Positions 62,803-64,000 of a DNA stretch of 64,000 nucleotides are shown here, one piece after another. Location: assembly GCF_900108565.1 (NCBI RefSeq), contig NZ_LT629971.1, positions 4,650,001-4,714,000 on the forward strand, written 5' to 3'. Source of the stretch: Mycolicibacterium rutilum. Its GTDB lineage: Bacteria > Actinomycetota > Actinomycetes > Mycobacteriales > Mycobacteriaceae. The notes under the pieces are model-generated. The model was not told the DNA's origin, searched no databases, and saw nothing but the letters and a program-made list of their open reading frames with translations. The position numbers and the translations under genes are program-made. Each line of letters opens with the position of its first letter. The first letter of the stretch is position 1.

Positions 62803-64000
62803 TCAATCCCGTCCCGTCGCGTGCGCGGCTGCTCGTCGTTCCCTGGCGATCTGCTGAACGGCCCCAAGGCCGTTGAGCGCCGGCTTGGCCAGCAGCGTCG
62901 ACTTCGACGCCAGGTACACCAGCGGCCAGGTCACCAGGAAGACGACGACGACGTCGAGCACCGTGGTCAGCCCCAGCGTGAAGGCGAAGCCCTTCACCTG
63001 GCCCACCGCCAGGATGTAGAGCACCACCGCGGCGAGCAGTGTCACCGCGTTGCCCGACACGATCGTCTTACGCGCTCGGGCCCAACCGCGCGGCACCGCC
63101 GAGCGGAACGAACGCCCTTCGCGTATCTCGTCTTTGATGCGTTCGAAGAACACCACGAACGAGTCCGCGGTCATACCGATACCGATGATCAGACCTGCGA
63201 TACCGGCCAGGTCCAATGTGTAGTTGATCCATCTGCCGAGCAGTACGAGTATCGCGAAAACCATTGCGCCCGAAGCGATCAGCGAAAGTGCGGTGAGCAC
63301 ACCCAGCATCCGGTAGTAGAGCAGCGAGTACAGCAGCACCAGCGCCAAGCCGACCGCACCGGCGATCAGGCCCGCCCGCAACGACGACAGCCCCAGGGTC
63401 GCCGAGACGGTTTCTGCCTCAGACGATTCGAAGGACAGCGGCAGTGACCCGTATTTGAGCACGTTGGCCAGTTCGCGCGCGGTGCTCTGGGTGAACTGCC
63501 CGGTGATCTGGGTGCGACCTCCGGGGATCGCCTCCTGGATCTCGGGGGCGCTCATCACCTTGGAGTCGAGGACGAACGCGGTCTGCGTGCCCACGTTGGC
63601 CGCGGTGAAGTCCGCCCAGATCTTCGAGCCTTCGCTCTTGAACTGCACATCGACGACATACTCGCCGCGCTGCTGGTCCAACCCGGAGGTGGCGTCCTGG
63701 ATCTGCTCGCCGCTTAGGATCGACTTGTCCAGCAGATACACCGTCGCGCCGTCGTCGGAGCAGGTGATCAGCGGCAGGTTCGGATCGTCATTGCCCGCCA
63801 GCACGTCGTCCTGACCGCAGCGGGTGGCTTGGAACTGCAGGGCCAGGATCTGGATCTGCTGATCGGTGCTCTGGCGCAACTGCTTCTCGTCGGCGATGCG
63901 CTGCTGCAGCGGGACGTCACCCGGTCCGCGGGGTCCCGGCGGCGTGGGTGCGGGCTGCCCGGGTCCCGGAGGCGGAGTCGGCTGGGGCGTCGGCGGGGGC
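62803..64000 (-). CDS. secD: Protein translocase subunit SecD (partial, 5' end outside window)
   Basis: The frame is open to the last base and contains about 398 C-terminal residues. A Pro-rich stretch (PPPGPGQPAPTPPGPRGPG), an insertion I recall in mycobacterial SecD, precedes the rest of the periplasmic domain. That domain includes FTAANVGTQTAFVLDSKVMSAPEIQEAI and TGQFTQSTARELANVLKYGSLPL. Six membrane helices follow with IAGLIIGIGMTADSFVVFFERIKDE and SGNAVTLLAAVVLYILA. SecD and SecF form the translocation-driving complex. The N-terminal membrane helix lies outside the window. Confidence 0.95.
   Translation of the reverse strand, partial: PPPTPQPTPPPGPGQPAPTPPGPRGPGDVPLQQRIADEKQLRQSTDQQIQILALQFQATRCGQDDVLAGNDDPNLPLITCSDDGATVYLLDKSILSGEQIQDATSGLDQQRGEYVVDVQFKSEGSKIWADFTAANVGTQTAFVLDSKVMSAPEIQEAIPGGRTQITGQFTQSTARELANVLKYGSLPLSFESSEAETVSATLGLSSLRAGLIAGAVGLALVLLYSLLYYRMLGVLTALSLIASGAMVFAILVLLGRWINYTLDLAGIAGLIIGIGMTADSFVVFFERIKDEIREGRSFRSAVPRGWARARKTIVSGNAVTLLAAVVLYILAVGQVKGFAFTLGLTTVLDVVVVFLVTWPLVYLASKSTLLAKPALNGLGAVQQIARERRAAAHATGRD

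Overview
This is a 64 kb stretch of a high-GC actinobacterial chromosome, almost certainly a fast-growing Mycobacterium (Mycolicibacterium). The evidence is gene content and order. Read left to right, the window carries aroE, mltG, ruvX, alaS, a YjbQ gene, a RarA-type AAA ATPase, the transglutaminase/ATP-grasp cluster, aspS, a ketopantoate-reductase-like gene, the radical SAM gene, hisS, a glyoxalase-like gene, ppiB, relA, apt, a dipeptide-type lipoprotein, secF and secD. From memory this is the same backbone as the Rv2552c-Rv2587c segment of M. tuberculosis, with extra genes spliced in. GTG starts, 1-4 bp stop/start overlaps, a mycobacterial-type LexA box and a mycofactocin-type dehydrogenase agree with this. 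No rRNA, tRNA, insertion sequence, prophage or CRISPR array was recognised, and no gene-free stretch exceeds 300 bases.

Layout. 1-2.1 kb: the end of a molybdopterin oxidoreductase and two envelope or secreted proteins. 2.2-8.0 kb: the housekeeping run alaS-ruvX-mltG-aroE on the minus strand, plus YjbQ. 8.0-12.9 kb: a small membrane stress protein, an ArsR/AHSA1 pair, rarA, a DUF3097 gene, and an SDR/SnoaL pair. 12.9-20.8 kb: four tightly coupled minus-strand genes (zinc-ribbon metallopeptidase, transglutaminase, circularly permuted ATP-grasp plus alpha-E protein, and a giant transglutaminase-DUF2126 protein). Together they look like a peptide ligation/modification system whose chemistry is, to my knowledge, unproven. 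This is the best candidate here for an undescribed system. 20.9-25.2 kb: a formate/nitrite-type channel, a HxlR regulator divergent from a thiolase across a palindrome, an F420-type oxidoreductase and an SDR. 25.2-35.5 kb: aspS, esterase, two metallopeptidase-like genes, metallo-beta-lactamase-fold, DinB, and SDR genes including a mycofactocin-coupled one.

35.6-41.0 kb is a probable lipid or aromatic acid catabolic locus: a thioesterase divergent from a TetR regulator, then an amidohydrolase and two overlapping acyl-CoA dehydrogenases. Two matching palindromes sit at its two promoters. 41.0-44.4 kb: a radical SAM protein immediately behind a perfect LexA box, facing the RNA polymerase recycling ATPase HelR. 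45.0-49.8 kb: a complete five-gene urea-type ABC transporter operon (urtABCDE). 49.9-52.5 kb: a membrane protein, a Tat-exported metallo-beta-lactamase-fold enzyme and an ACMSD-type amidohydrolase. 52.5-64 kb: hisS, a glyoxalase-II-like enzyme, two tandem secreted cyclophilins, a lipoprotein, a 26-bp tandem repeat, then relA-apt-lipoprotein-secF-secD, with secD cut by the window edge.

Regulatory DNA is unusually readable: four palindromic operators or operator-like sites, one LexA box, and several intergenic hairpins, some of which look like members of dispersed families. All functional calls rest on motif and family recognition by eye. No database search was run.
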